30,000 bases of DNA from Cryptomeria japonica. Lineage: Eukaryota; Streptophyta; Pinopsida; Cupressales; Cupressaceae. Made by a program: the position numbers and the translations under genes. Where the stretch lies: assembly GCF_030272615.1 (NCBI RefSeq), contig NW_026729152.1, forward strand, positions 137,501-167,500. The letters run 5' to 3'. Under the pieces are notes generated by a model that ran no database searches, had not been told where the DNA came from, and saw only the letters and a list, made by a program, of their open reading frames with translations. Below are positions 1-8,800 of this stretch, one piece after another; position 1 is the stretch's first letter, and each line of letters begins with the position of its first letter.

Positions 1-3000
1 ATGCGAGGCGAGGGATGCGGCGGGAAGGCCCCGACGGCTAAACGGAAGAGGCTGCAGGGCCGCCTCGGAATGGTCCAAGCATCGGATGCGATTGGGACGA
101 CTACCAGTGCCAACCCCTTATCCCGCGATGCGTCCGATACACAGATAGTTCCAAGGCGGCCGAGGAGCCTCACCGCATATCAATCGGGGTGCGAGGCGAG
201 GGATGGGGCGGGAAGGCCCCAACGGCTAGACGGAAGAGGCTTCAGGGCCACCTCGGAATGGTCCAAGCATCGGACGCGCTTGGGGCGACTGCCAGTGCCA
301 ACCCCTTATCCCGCGATGCGTCCGATACACAGATGGTTCCAAGGCGGCCGAGGAGCCTCACCGCATAGCAATCGGGGGTGCGAGGCGAGGGATGGGGCGG
401 GAAGGCCCCAACGGCTAGACGGAAGAGGCTTCAGGGCCGCCTAGGAATGGTCCAAGCATCGGACACGCTTGGGGCGACTACCAGTGACAGCCCCCTATCC
501 CGCGATGCGTCCGATACGAAGATGGTTCCAAGGCGGCCGAGGAGCCTCACCGCATAGCAATCGGGGTGCGAGGTGGGGGATGCGGCGAGATGGCCCCAAC
601 GGCTAGACGGAAGAGGCCACAGGGCCGCGTCGGAATAGTCCAAGCATCGGACGCGCTTGGGGCGACTACCAGTGACAACCCCTTATCCCGCGATGCGTCC
701 GATACGAAGATAGTTCCAAGGCGGCCGAGGAGCCTCACCGCATAGCAATCGGGGTGCGAGGTGGGGGATGCGGCGAGATGGCCCCAACGGCTAGACGGAA
801 GAGGCTGCAGGGCCGCCTCGGAATAGTCCAAGCATCGGACGCGCTTGGGGCCACTACCAGTGACAACCCCTTATCCCGCGATGCGTCCGATACGAAGATA
901 GTTCCAAGGCGGCCGAAGAGCCTCACCGCATAGCAATCGGGGTGCGAGGTGGGGGATGCGGCGAGATGGCCCCAACGGCTAGACGGAAGAGGCCACAGGG
1001 CCGCCTCGGAATAGTCCAAGCATCGGACGCGCTTGGGGCGACTACCAGTGACAACCCCTTATCCCGCGATGCGTCCGATACGAAGATAGTTCCCAGGCGG
1101 CCGAGGAGCCTCACCGCATAGCAATCGGGGTGCGAGGCGAGGGATGCGGCGAGATGGCCCCAAAGGCTAGACGGAAGAGGCTGCAGGGCTGCCTCGGAAT
1201 AGTCCAAGCATCGGACGCGCTTGGGGCGACTACCACTGCCAACCCCTTATCCCGCGATGCGTCCGATACACAGATAGTTCCGAGGCGGCCGAGGAGGTGG
1301 GGGATGCAGCGAGATGGCCCCAACGGCTAGACGGAAGAGGCTGCAGGGCCGCCTCGGAATAGTCCAAGCATCGGACGCGCTTGGGGCGACTACCAGTGAC
1401 AACCCCTTATCCCGCGATGCGTCCGATACACAGATAGTTCCGAGGCGGCCAAGGAGCCTCACCGCATAGCAATCGTGGTGCGAGGTGGGGGATGCGGCGA
1501 GATGGCCCCAACGGCTAGACGGAAGAGGCTGCAGGGCCGCCTCGGAATGGTCCAAGCATCGGATGCGCTTGGGGCGACTACCACTGCCAACCCCTTATCC
1601 CGCGATGCGTCCGATACACAGATAGTTCCAAGGCGGCCGAGGAGCCTCACAGCATAGCAATCAGGGTGCGAGGCGAGGGATGCGGCGAGAAAGCCCCAAC
1701 GGCTAGAGGGAAGAGGCTTCAGGTCCGCCTCGGAATGGTCCAAGCATCGGACGCGCTTGGGGCGACTACCAGTGACAACCCCTTATCCCGCGACGCGTCC
1801 GATACACAGATAGTTCCAAGGCGGCCGAGGAGCCTCACCGCATAGCAATCGGGGTGCGAGGCGAGGGATGCGGCGAGAAGGACCCAACGGCTACACGGAA
1901 GAGGCTTCGGGGCCGCCTCGGAATGGTCCAAGCATCGGACGCGCTTGGGGCGACTACCAGTGACAACCCCTTATCCCACGACGCGTCCGATACACAGATA
2001 GTTCCAAGGCGGCCGAGGAGCCTCACCGCATAGCAATCGGGGTGCGAGGCGAGGGATGCGGCGAGAACGACCCAACGGCTACACGGAAGAGGCTTCGGGG
2101 CCGCCTCGGAATGGTCCAAGCATCGGACGCGCTTGGGGCGACTACCAGTGACAACCCCTTATCCCGCGACGCGTCCGATACACAGATAGTTCCAAGGCGG
2201 CCGAGGAGCCTCACCGCATAGCAATCGGGGTGCGAGGCGAGGGATGCGGCGAGAAGGACCCAACGGCTAGACGGAAGAGGCTTCGGGTCCGCCTCGGAAT
2301 GGTCCAAGCATCGGACGCGCTTGGGGCGACTACCAGTGACAACCCCTTATCCCGCGACGCGTCCGATACACAGATAGTTCCAAGGCGGCCGAGGAGCCTC
2401 ACCGCATAGCAATCGGGGTGCGAGGCGAGGGATGCGGCGAGAAGGACCCAACGGCTAGACGGAAGAGGCTTCGGGTCCGCCTCGGAATGGTCCAAGCATC
2501 GGACGCGCTTGGGGCGACTACCAGTGACAACCCCTTATCCCGCGACGCGTCCGATACACAGATAGTTCCAAGGCGGCCGAGGAGCCTCACCGCATAGCAA
2601 TCGGGGTGCGAGGCGAGGGATGCGGCGAGAAGGACCCAACGGCTAGACGGAAGAGGCTTCGGGTCCGCCTCGGAATGGTCCAAGCATCGGACGCGCTTGG
2701 GGCGACTACCAGTGACAACCCCTTATCCCGCGACGCGTCCGATACACAGATAGTTCCGAGGCGGCCGAGGAGCCTCACCGCATAGCAATCGGGGTGCGAG
2801 GCGAAGGATGCGGCGAGAAGGACCCAACGGCTAGACGGAAGAGGCTTCGGGTCCGCCTCGGAATGGTCCAAGCATCGGACGCGCTTGGGGCGACTACCAG
2901 TGACAACCCCTTATCCCGCGACGCGTCCGATACACAGATAGTTCCAAGGCGGCCGAGGAGCCTCACCGCATAGCAATCGGGGTGCGAGGCGAGGGATGCG

Positions 3001-3935
3001 GCGAGAAGGACCCAACGGCTAGACGGAAGAGGCTTCAGGGCCGCCTCGGAATGGTCCAAGCATCGAACGCGCTTGGGGCGACTACCAGTGACAACCCCTT
3101 ATCCCGCGACGCGTCCGATACACAGATAGTTCCGAGGCGGCCGAGGAGCCTCACCGCATAGCAATCGGGGTGCGAGGCGAGGGATGCGGCGAGAAGGACC
3201 CAACGGCTAGACGGAAGAGGCTTCAGGGCCGCCTCGGAATGGTCCAAGCATCGGACGCGCTTGGGGCGACTACCAGTGACAACCCCTTATCCCGCGACGC
3301 GTCCGATACACAGATAGTTCCGAGGCGGCCGAGGAGCCTCACCGCATAGCAATCGGGGTGCGAGGCGAGGGATGCGGCGAGAAGGACCCAACGGCTAGAC
3401 GGAAGAGGCTTCAGGGCCGCCTCGGAATGGTCCAAGCATCGGACGCGCTTGGGGCGACTACCAATGACAACCCCTTATCCCGCGACGCGTCCGATACACA
3501 GATAGTTCCGAGGCGGCCGAGGAGCCTCACCGCATAGCAATCGGGGTGCGAGGCGAGGGATGCGGCGAGAAGGACCCAACGGCTAGACGGAAGAGGCTTC
3601 AGGGCCGCCTCGGAATGGTCCAAGCATCGGACGCGCTTGGGGCGACTACCAGTGACAACCCCTTATCCCGCGACGCGTCCGATACACAGATAGTTCCGAG
3701 GCGGCCGAGGAGCCTCACCGCATAGCAATCGGGGTGCGAGGCGAGGGATGCGGCGAGAAGGACCCAACGGCTAGACGGAAGAGGCTTCAGGGCCGCCTCG
3801 GAATGGTCCAAGCATCGGACGCGCTTGGGGCGACTACCGTTGCCAACCCCTTATCCCGCGATGCGTCTGATACACAGATAGTTCCGAGGCGGCCGAGGAG
3901 CCTCACCGCATAGCAATCGGGTTGCGAGGCAGATT
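1..3935. repeat. 188-bp tandem repeat array (about 21 copies, left end outside window)
   Basis: A landmark beginning TCCAAGCATCGG recurs at 74, 262, 451, 639, 827, 1015, 1203, 1363, 1551 and then every 188 bp to 3807. Two intervals deviate. One is 189 bp (an extra G near 378). One is 160 bp, because about 28 bp around 1297 (the CCTCACCGCATAGCAATC part) is missing. Variants come in blocks: GATACGAAG in copies near 515-1080 against GATACACAG elsewhere, GATGCGTCC before about 1790 and at 3860 against GACGCGTCC between, and GGCCCCAACGG on the left against GGACCCAACGG on the right. This is the pattern of local unequal exchange. If the Pol I-like elements to the right are real starts, the array would be transcribed from the - strand as part of the 45S 5' external transcribed spacer. 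No gene is seen in it. Confidence 0.95.
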
Positions 3936-4169
3936 ATTGGGAAGGGAACCCCCTGGGATGCGGCTCAAGCAGTGCCCAAAGGGACTGGAATGCGGAATCA
4001 CATCGAGAGACCCAAATGCTATACGAGGGCTCAAATCGAATTATCGATTTGGCCACGACATGGACGCATCGGAACGACTACCTTTGCCGAACCACTCGCA
4101 ATTGCATCCATACCGAAACCAATAGACATTTCCGTTAGAGCCCTCGCATAGCATTCGGGAATCTCGCAT

Positions 4170-4257
4170 GCCCCTCTAAATCGACCAATGCTGGCGCTCA
4201 ATGAAAATCCGAGCGCTACCACCGTTCGAGCGCCAGCATTGGTCGAGTTAGAGGGGC
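4170..4257 (-). promoter_or_regulatory. Long inverted repeat just downstream of Pol I-like start (copy A)
   Basis: Arms 4170-4199 and 4228-4257 are complementary over 30 bp with one mismatch (the 4180/4247 pair). The inner 19 bp (4181-4199 with 4228-4246) pair perfectly, around a 28-nt loop. In the leftward reading it starts about 35 nt after the TATATAGGGG element at 4290, so it would form a strong hairpin near the 5' end of a pre-rRNA. The position and length are seen directly. A role in processing or in blocking the transcript is inference. Confidence 0.7.
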
Positions 4258-4282
4258 ACGGGGGAGAATGCTCCAGTCAACA

Positions 4283-4308
4283 CCTCCCCTATATAAGTTA
4301 TTTGTCCG
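4283..4308 (-). promoter_or_regulatory. Pol I-like initiation element 1, candidate 45S gene promoter
   Basis: On the - strand this reads AACTTATATAGGGGAGG. TATATA directly followed by GGGG fits the known plant 45S initiation consensus TATA(R)TA(N)GGG(G). It is the leftmost of thirteen such elements and so the one nearest any 18S gene on the left. That makes it the best candidate for the gene promoter, with the others as spacer promoters. Copies 1-3 have AAGTTATTTG on the right side, where all others have AAGCTATTTG. Confidence 0.6.
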
Positions 4309-4656
4309 ATTCTCGCACAACCGTAGTCTGCCTCGTCGAATCAAACAACGGTCCCAGATTCCGACTTCCGTTCCGTAGAGACCCAAAAGCTAGATGGAGG
4401 CTCGCAAGAAAGAGAGTCGGCGCATAGCAATCGGGTTTCTCGAACGTTTAGGGACCGAGCTCACTTGCGGATAGGGCAAAATCCGCCAAGCAACCCAAAA
4501 GCTAGACGGGGGCTCGAATCGAATCGCCTAGGCGGCCACAACAACGACGTGTTGGATCGACTACCAGTGCCAAACCATTCAGCAAGACTAGTCTGTGTCG
4601 AGGCCGGATAGAGATTCTCAGAGAGCGCCCGCATAGCATTTAGGAGACCTGCCGCG

Positions 4657-4746
4657 TCCCTCACACTCGACAAATGGTGGTGCACGTTTATAAATCCGAG
4701 CGATCCCAACCCTTTCAAGCACCAACATCGGTCGAGATAGAGGGGC
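4657..4746 (-). promoter_or_regulatory. Inverted repeat, copy B
   Basis: The arms (about 4657-4683 and 4719-4746) pair imperfectly. The outer TCGA/TCGA and the inner GGTGC/GCACC blocks are kept. It stands in the same place relative to the start element at 4780 as copy A does to the one at 4290. The inner stem has GGTGC with GCACC, where copy A has GGCGC with GCGCC, a paired change that keeps the helix. Confidence 0.6.
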
Positions 4747-4772
4747 ACGGAGGGGGCTGCGTGAGACAACAC

Positions 4773-4798
4773 AGTCCCCTATATAAGTTATTTGTCCG
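4773..4798 (-). promoter_or_regulatory. Pol I-like initiation element 2 (variant)
   Basis: The - strand reads TTATATAGGGGACTG. The core TATATAGGGG is intact, but the following AGG seen in the other copies is replaced by ACT. This is the only copy with this change, so it may be a weakened or dead duplicate. Confidence 0.5.
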
Positions 4799-5095
4799 AT
4801 TCTCACACATCCGAAGAATGGTCATCAAATCGGACAACAGCCCAAACTTCCGACTTCCGTCCCAGAAAGCCCAAGAGCTATCTAAAACGTTCATGGCCGG
4901 AACTCGATCGCGGCTATACCAGTCCGCCAAGCAACCCAAAAGCTAGACTGGAGCTCTAGTCGAATCACCTCTGTGGCCATTGCAAGGACGTGTTGGAGCG
5001 ACTACCATTGCCGAACCATTCCGCAGGTCGAGTCCATACCAAGGCCGCATAGAGATTCACGATGAGCTCCTGCATAGCAATCAGGAGACTTGCCG

Positions 5096-5187
5096 TGTCC
5101 ATCACAATCGATAAATCCTGGTGCAAGATTTTTGCATCCGAGCGCTCCAACCAGTCGAGCACCAGCATCAATCGACATAAACGGGCA
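5096..5187 (-). promoter_or_regulatory. Inverted repeat, copy C
   Basis: The arms near 5096-5124 and 5159-5187 pair through CTGGTGC/GCACCAG and ATCGAT/ATCGA-type blocks, with a few mismatches. It lies directly downstream (leftward) of the start element at 5221, matching copies A and B in position. Confidence 0.55.
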
Positions 5188-5213
5188 CGGGGGGAGGATG
5201 CTCGAGAACACTA

Positions 5214-5239
5214 CCTCCCCTATATAAGTTATTTGTCCG
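5214..5239 (-). promoter_or_regulatory. Pol I-like initiation element 3
   Basis: Core TATATAGGGGAGG on the - strand, with the AAGTTATTTGTCCG flank of the left group. It sits at the right end of the third diverged unit, with inverted repeat copy C leftward of it. Confidence 0.55.
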
Positions 5240-5301
5240 ATTCTCAAGCAGCCGAAGTCTGGTCATCGAATCGGGTCAAAGACCACAACTTCCGACTTTA
5301 C

Positions 5302-5662
5302 CCACAATGCAAGTCATCGAATCGAACATCGGCCCCCGAGTCGGACTCCATGCGTATGTCAGGTCATCGGACCCAAATTCCGCCTTCCTGCGCATGGCGG
5401 GCCATCAATATCAACTCGGTCATCGGACCCAAACTCCGCCTTTTTGCGTATGGCACGCCTTCAAATCGGTCATCGGACCCAAATTCCGCCTTCCTGTGCA
5501 TGGCGGGCCATCAACATCAACTCGGTCATCGGACCCAAATTCCGCCTTTCTGCGCATGGCACGCCATCAACTCGGTCATCGGACCCAAATTCCGCCTTCC
5601 TGCGCATGGCAGGTCATCGGACACAAATTCAGACCTCGCCAATATGCCTACGTATCGAATCG
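5302..5662. repeat. 50/56-bp tandem repeat (GTCATCGGACCCAAATTCC)
   Basis: GTCATCGGACCCAAATTCC-type landmarks begin at 5363, 5419, 5469, 5525, 5575, 5613 and 5663. The spacings are 56, 50, 56, 50, 38 and 50. The alternation shows that a two-part unit of about 106 bp was itself duplicated. The same landmark (GGTCATCGGACCCAA) also starts the 311-bp units to the right, so this block grew out of that sequence. No coding potential is apparent: the frames are open because the repeat lacks stops. Confidence 0.85.
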
Positions 5663-5758
5663 GTCATCGGACCCAACTTCCGACTTCATCCATACTGTAG
5701 GGTCTTTGAGGTTGGCGCGGTGCGCTCAACCCAGGGAGTCGACCCATCGAAGCATACA

Positions 5759-5784
5759 CCTCCCCTATATAAGCTATTTGTCCG
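5759..5784 (-). promoter_or_regulatory. Pol I-like initiation element 4
   Basis: TATATAGGGGAGGTG on the - strand, in the first 311-bp unit. The right flank AGCTATTTGTCCG is the form shared with elements 5-7. Confidence 0.55.
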
Positions 5785-6069
5785 ATTCCCACACCTGTGT
5801 AGTTTGCACCTCTGACCAGGACATCGACCCCAACTTCCGAACTCGACTGCAACGACGGCACCAGCGCCTTGGTGCGCACCTTGCGACGCACAGTCCCAAC
5901 ATTCGCCTTCCTGCACATGGCAGGTCATCGGACCCAAATTCCGACCTCGCGAGTATGCCTACATATCGAATCGGTCATCGGACCCAACTTCCGACTTCAT
6001 CCATACCGTAGGGTCTTTGAGGTTGGCGCGGTGCGCTCAACCCGGGGAGTCGACCCAACGAAGCATACA

Positions 6070-6095
6070 CCTCCCCTATATAAGCTATTTGTCCG
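6070..6095 (-). promoter_or_regulatory. Pol I-like initiation element 5
   Basis: Same element, 311 bp to the right of element 4. The neighbouring GGGGAGTCGACCCAACG differs from element 4 by single bases, while the core is unchanged. Confidence 0.55.
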
Positions 6096-6380
6096 ATTCC
6101 CACACCTGTGTAGTTTGCACCTCCGATCAAGACATCGACCCCAACTTCCGAACTCGCCTCCAACGACCGAACCAGCGCCTTGGTGCGCACCTTGCAACGC
6201 ACAGTGCCAACATTCGCCTTCCTGCACGTGGCAGGTCATCGGACCCAAATTCCGACCTCGCGAGTATGCCTACATATCGAATCGGTCATCGGACCCAACT
6301 TCCGACTTCATCCATACCGTAGGGTCTTTGAGGTTGGCGCGGTGCGCTCAACCCGGGGAGTCGACCCAACGAAGCATACA

Positions 6381-6406
6381 CCTCCCCTATATAAGCTATT
6401 TGTCCG
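6381..6406 (-). promoter_or_regulatory. Pol I-like initiation element 6
   Basis: Third 311-bp unit, core unchanged. The following CTGTGTAGCTTGC differs by one base from the CTGTGTAGTTTGC of its neighbours. Confidence 0.55.
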
Positions 6407-6691
6407 ATTCCCACACCTGTGTAGCTTGCACCTCCGATCAGGACATCGACCCCAACTTCCGAACTCGACTAAAAAGACCGCACCAGCGCCTTGGTGTGCA
6501 CCTTGCAACGCACAGTGTCAACATTCGCCTTCCTGCACATGGCAGGTCATCGGACCCAAATTCCGACCTCATGAGCATACCTACTAATCGAATCGGTCAT
6601 CGGACCCAACTTCCGACTTCATCCATACCGTAGGGTCTTTGAGGTTGGCGCGGTGCGCTCAACCTGGGGAGTCGACCCATCGAAGCATACA

Positions 6692-6717
6692 CCTCCCCTA
6701 TATAAGCTATTTGTCCG
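6692..6717 (-). promoter_or_regulatory. Pol I-like initiation element 7
   Basis: Fourth 311-bp unit, core unchanged. It is the last element before the 52-bp array begins about 100 bp to the right. Confidence 0.55.
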
Positions 6718-6810
6718 ATTCCGACACCTGTGTAGTTTGCACCTCCGCTCAGGACATCGACCCCAACTTCCGAACTCGCCTGCAACGACCGAACCAGCGC
6801 CTTGGTGCGC

Positions 6811-7556
6811 ACCAAAAGTGCGCACTTTTGGAGGGCACTTTTGTGCGCTCCAAAGGTGCGCACTTTTGGAGGGCACTTTTCTGCGCTCCAAAGGTGCGCA
6901 CTTTTGGAGGGCACTTTTTGGAGGGCACTTTTCTGCGCTCCAAAGGTGCGCACTTTTGGAGGGCACTTTTTGGAGGGCACTTTTCTGCGCTCCAAAGGTG
7001 CGCACTTTTGGAGGGCACTTTTTGGAGGGCACTTTTCTGCGCTCCAAAGGTGCGCACTTTTGGAGGGCACTTTTTGGAGGGCACTTTTCTGCGCTCCAAA
7101 GGTGCGCACTTTTGGAGGGCACTTTTTGGAGGGCACTTTTCTGCGCTCCAAAGGTGCGCACTTTTGGAGGGCACTTTTTGGAGGGCACTTTTCTGCGCTC
7201 CAAAGGTGCGCACTTTTGGAGGGCACTTTTTGGAGGGCACTTTTCTGCGCTCCAAAGGTGCGCACTTTTGGAGGGCACTTTTTGGAGGGCACTTTTCTGC
7301 GCTCCAAAGGTGCGCACTTTTGGAGGGCACTTTTTGGAGGGCACTTTTCTGCGCTCCAAAGGTGCGCACTTTTGGAGGGCACTTTTTGGAGGGCACTTTT
7401 CTGCGCTCCAAAGGTGCGCACTTTTGGAGGGCACTTTTTGGAGGGCACTTTTCTGCGCTCCAAAGGTGCGCACTTTTGGAGGGCACTTTTATGCACTCCA
7501 AAGGTGCGCACTTTTGGAGGGCACTTTTCCTGTGCTCCAAAGGTGCACACCTAGGT
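6811..7556. repeat. 52-bp tandem repeat array with GTGCGCAC palindrome
   Basis: TGCGCTCCAAAGG recurs from 6882 to 7454 at exactly 52 bp (eleven intervals). Shorter 38-bp units lie at both ends (6844-6882 and 7454-7492). Each unit has the palindrome GTGCGCAC followed by two copies of TTTTGGAGGGCAC, so the 52-bp unit is itself a 38-bp unit with a 14-bp duplication. The internal units look identical, which points to recent expansion. All long open frames here are repeat artefacts. Confidence 0.95.
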
Positions 7557-7678
7557 GAGCACCTTCGACCACACCTTGTAGCACACCAAACTCTGACTTT
7601 CGACTTCATCCGCAATGCAGGGTCTTTGAGGTTGGCGCAATGCGCACAACCAGGGGAGTCGACCCATCAAACCCAACA

Positions 7679-7704
7679 CCTCCCCTATATAAGCTATTTG
7701 TCTG
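7679..7704 (-). promoter_or_regulatory. Pol I-like initiation element 8
   Basis: First of the right-hand promoter group, about 990 bp from element 7 across the 52-bp array. The core TATATAGGGGAGGTG is intact and the flank reads TTTGTCTG instead of TTTGTCCG. Confidence 0.55.
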
Positions 7705-7835
7705 ATTCTCATACATGCGTAGCCTGCAGGAGCAATTAGGACATCGACCCCAACTTTCGGCTTCTAAACGAAAACAAGGTCTTTGAGGTTGGTGTAATGC
7801 GAACAACTAGGGGAGTCAACCCATCAAACCCAACA

Positions 7836-7861
7836 CCTCCCCTATATAAGCTATTTGTCTG
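7836..7861 (-). promoter_or_regulatory. Pol I-like initiation element 9
   Basis: 157 bp right of element 8, with the same TTTGTCTG flank. The nearby GGGGAGTCAACCC differs from GGGGAGTCGACCC by one base. Confidence 0.55.
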
Positions 7862-7992
7862 ATTCTCATACATGTGTAGTCTACAGGAGCAATTAGGACA
7901 TCGACCCCAACTTTTGACTTCTTAACGAAAACAAGGTCTTTGAGGTTGACGTAATGCGCACAACCAGGGGAGTCGACCCATCAAACCCAACA

Positions 7993-8018
7993 CCTCCCCT
8001 ATATAAGCTATTTGTCCG
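7993..8018 (-). promoter_or_regulatory. Pol I-like initiation element 10
   Basis: 157 bp right of element 9. The flank is TTTGTCCG as in the left-hand group, and the core is unchanged. Confidence 0.55.
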
Positions 8019-8149
8019 ATTCTCATACATGTGTAGCCTGCAGGAGCCATTAGGACATTGACCCCAACTTTTGACTTCTTAACGAAAACAAGGTCTTTGA
8101 GGTTGGCGTAATGCGCACAACCAAGGGAGTTGACCCATCAAACCCAACA

Positions 8150-8175
8150 CCTCCCCTATATAAGCTATTTGTCTG
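8150..8175 (-). promoter_or_regulatory. Pol I-like initiation element 11
   Basis: 157 bp right of element 10, flank TTTGTCTG. The adjacent GGGAGTTGACCC carries a C-to-T change in the otherwise kept GTCGAC. Confidence 0.55.
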
Positions 8176-8369
8176 ATTCTCATACATGTGTAGCCTGCAA
8201 CAACGATTAGGACATCCACCCCAACTTCTGAATTCGTCTGCGTTGACCGCACCAAAGGTGCACGCCTTGGTGCTCACCAAAATCCGACTTCCGACTTCTT
8301 CTGCTATGCGGGGTCTTTGAGGTTGGCGCAGTGCGCACAACCAGGGGAGTCAACCCACCGAATGCAACA

Positions 8370-8395
8370 CCTCCCCTATATAAGCTATTTGTCTG
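8370..8395 (-). promoter_or_regulatory. Pol I-like initiation element 12
   Basis: In the enlarged unit, 220 bp from element 11. The core is unchanged and the flank is TTTGTCTG. Confidence 0.55.
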
Positions 8396-8526
8396 ATTCT
8401 CATACATGCGTAGACTGCAGCAATGATTAGGACATCCACCCCAACTTTTGACTTCTTAAACAAGACAGGGTCTTTGAAGTTGGTGCAGTGCACACAACCA
8501 GGGGAGTCGACCCATCAAACGCAACA

Positions 8527-8552
8527 CCTCCCCTATATAAAGCTATTTGTCC
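8527..8552 (-). promoter_or_regulatory. Pol I-like initiation element 13 (outermost, one-base insertion)
   Basis: The + strand reads CCCCTATATAAAGC, with one extra A after the core. The GGGG side on the - strand is intact, and the upstream spacing is changed by 1 nt. It is the promoter-like element farthest from any 18S gene on the left. Confidence 0.5.
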
Positions 8553-8610
8553 GATTCTCATACGTGTAGTCTGCAGCAGCGATTAGGACATCGACCCCAA
8601 CTTCCGAATT

Positions 8611-8800
8611 CGTTTGCATTGACCGCACCAAAGGTGCACGCCTTGGTGTGCACCCTGGAGTGCACTTTGGTGCTCACCTCGGTGCACACTTTGGTGTGCA
8701 CCTCGGTGTGCACCAAAGGTGCGCACCTTGGAGCGCACCAAAGGTGTACACTTTGGAGCGCACCACATAGGGTCTTTGAGAGGTTGGCGCAGTGCGCACA
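8611..8800. repeat. Short CACCTTGGTGTGCAC-type degenerate repeat
   Basis: Runs of GGTGCACGCC, TTGGTGTGCACC, CTCGGTGTGCACC and AAGGTGCGCACCTTGG follow each other with 12-20 bp spacing. They link the promoter units to the G-rich minisatellite. They also share the GGTGCGCACC word that dominates the 5S macro-repeats. Nothing gene-like is seen. Confidence 0.7.

Larger units (their letters stand above)
3936..5300 (-). repeat. Three diverged 440-490 bp promoter-bearing repeats
   Basis: Three units share an order of landmarks, read on the + strand. First comes a segment related to the 188-bp repeat (GCGACTACC.TTGCC.AACC, near 4073, 4558 and 4998). Next is a CGCATAGCATT/CATAGCAATC stretch, then an inverted repeat, then GGGGCACGG, then the CCCCTATATAAGTT promoter element (4290, 4780, 5221). 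The stretch between the promoters carries CCAAAAGCTAGA-like sequence also seen in the 188-bp units (CCCAACGGCTAGACGG). These units therefore look like older, longer relatives of the satellite, each still attached to a start element. Divergence between the three is much greater than in the arrays on either side. Confidence 0.75.
5663..6790 (-). repeat. Four 311-bp tandem units, each with a Pol I-like start
   Basis: The landmark GGGTCTTTGAGGTTGGCG recurs with exact 311-bp spacing (its T at 5703, 6014, 6325 and 6636). Each unit carries, left to right, a CCATACNGTAGGGTC block, a GGGGAGTCGACCC block, the promoter element, a CACACCTGTGTAG block, and a variable part with CAGCGCCTTGGTGCGCACC. In the fourth unit this last part leads straight into the 52-bp array. 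The arrangement is typical of duplicated spacer promoters in rDNA. Confidence 0.9.
7557..8610 (-). repeat. Six short promoter units (157-bp period, one enlarged)
   Basis: The landmark GGTCTTTGA occurs (its T) at 7623, 7780, 7937, 8094, 8314 and 8471. Spacing is 157 bp except for 220 bp between 8094 and 8314, where extra CACCAAAGGTGCACGCCTTGG-related sequence is present. Each unit is a shortened form of the 311-bp unit. It keeps GGGGAGTCGACCC, CAACACCTCCCC, the start element and CATCGACCCCAACTT. A last partial landmark lies near 8772. Confidence 0.9.

Noticed and set aside
1-3811. Ladder of 70-94 residue frames on the - strand in the 188-bp array
   Set aside because: Each frame is one satellite unit read until a stop and the next ATG. 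They are overlapping copies of the same repeat with no independent coding signal.
6811-7556. CRISPR-like array (regular repeat with spacing)
   Set aside because: No unique spacers: the whole 52-bp unit is repeated, and the setting is plant rDNA.
6597-7739. Overlapping frames of 250-366 residues on both strands over the 52-bp array
   Set aside because: 52 is not a multiple of 3, so the protein cycles through all three frames of a stop-free repeat. Open in + and - alike, with no start context.
4290-8539. TATATAAG read as Pol II TATA boxes on the + strand
   Set aside because: The conserved part extends on the CCTCCCC side (AGGGG on -), which fits the Pol I initiation consensus on the - strand. 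No coding region follows on +.
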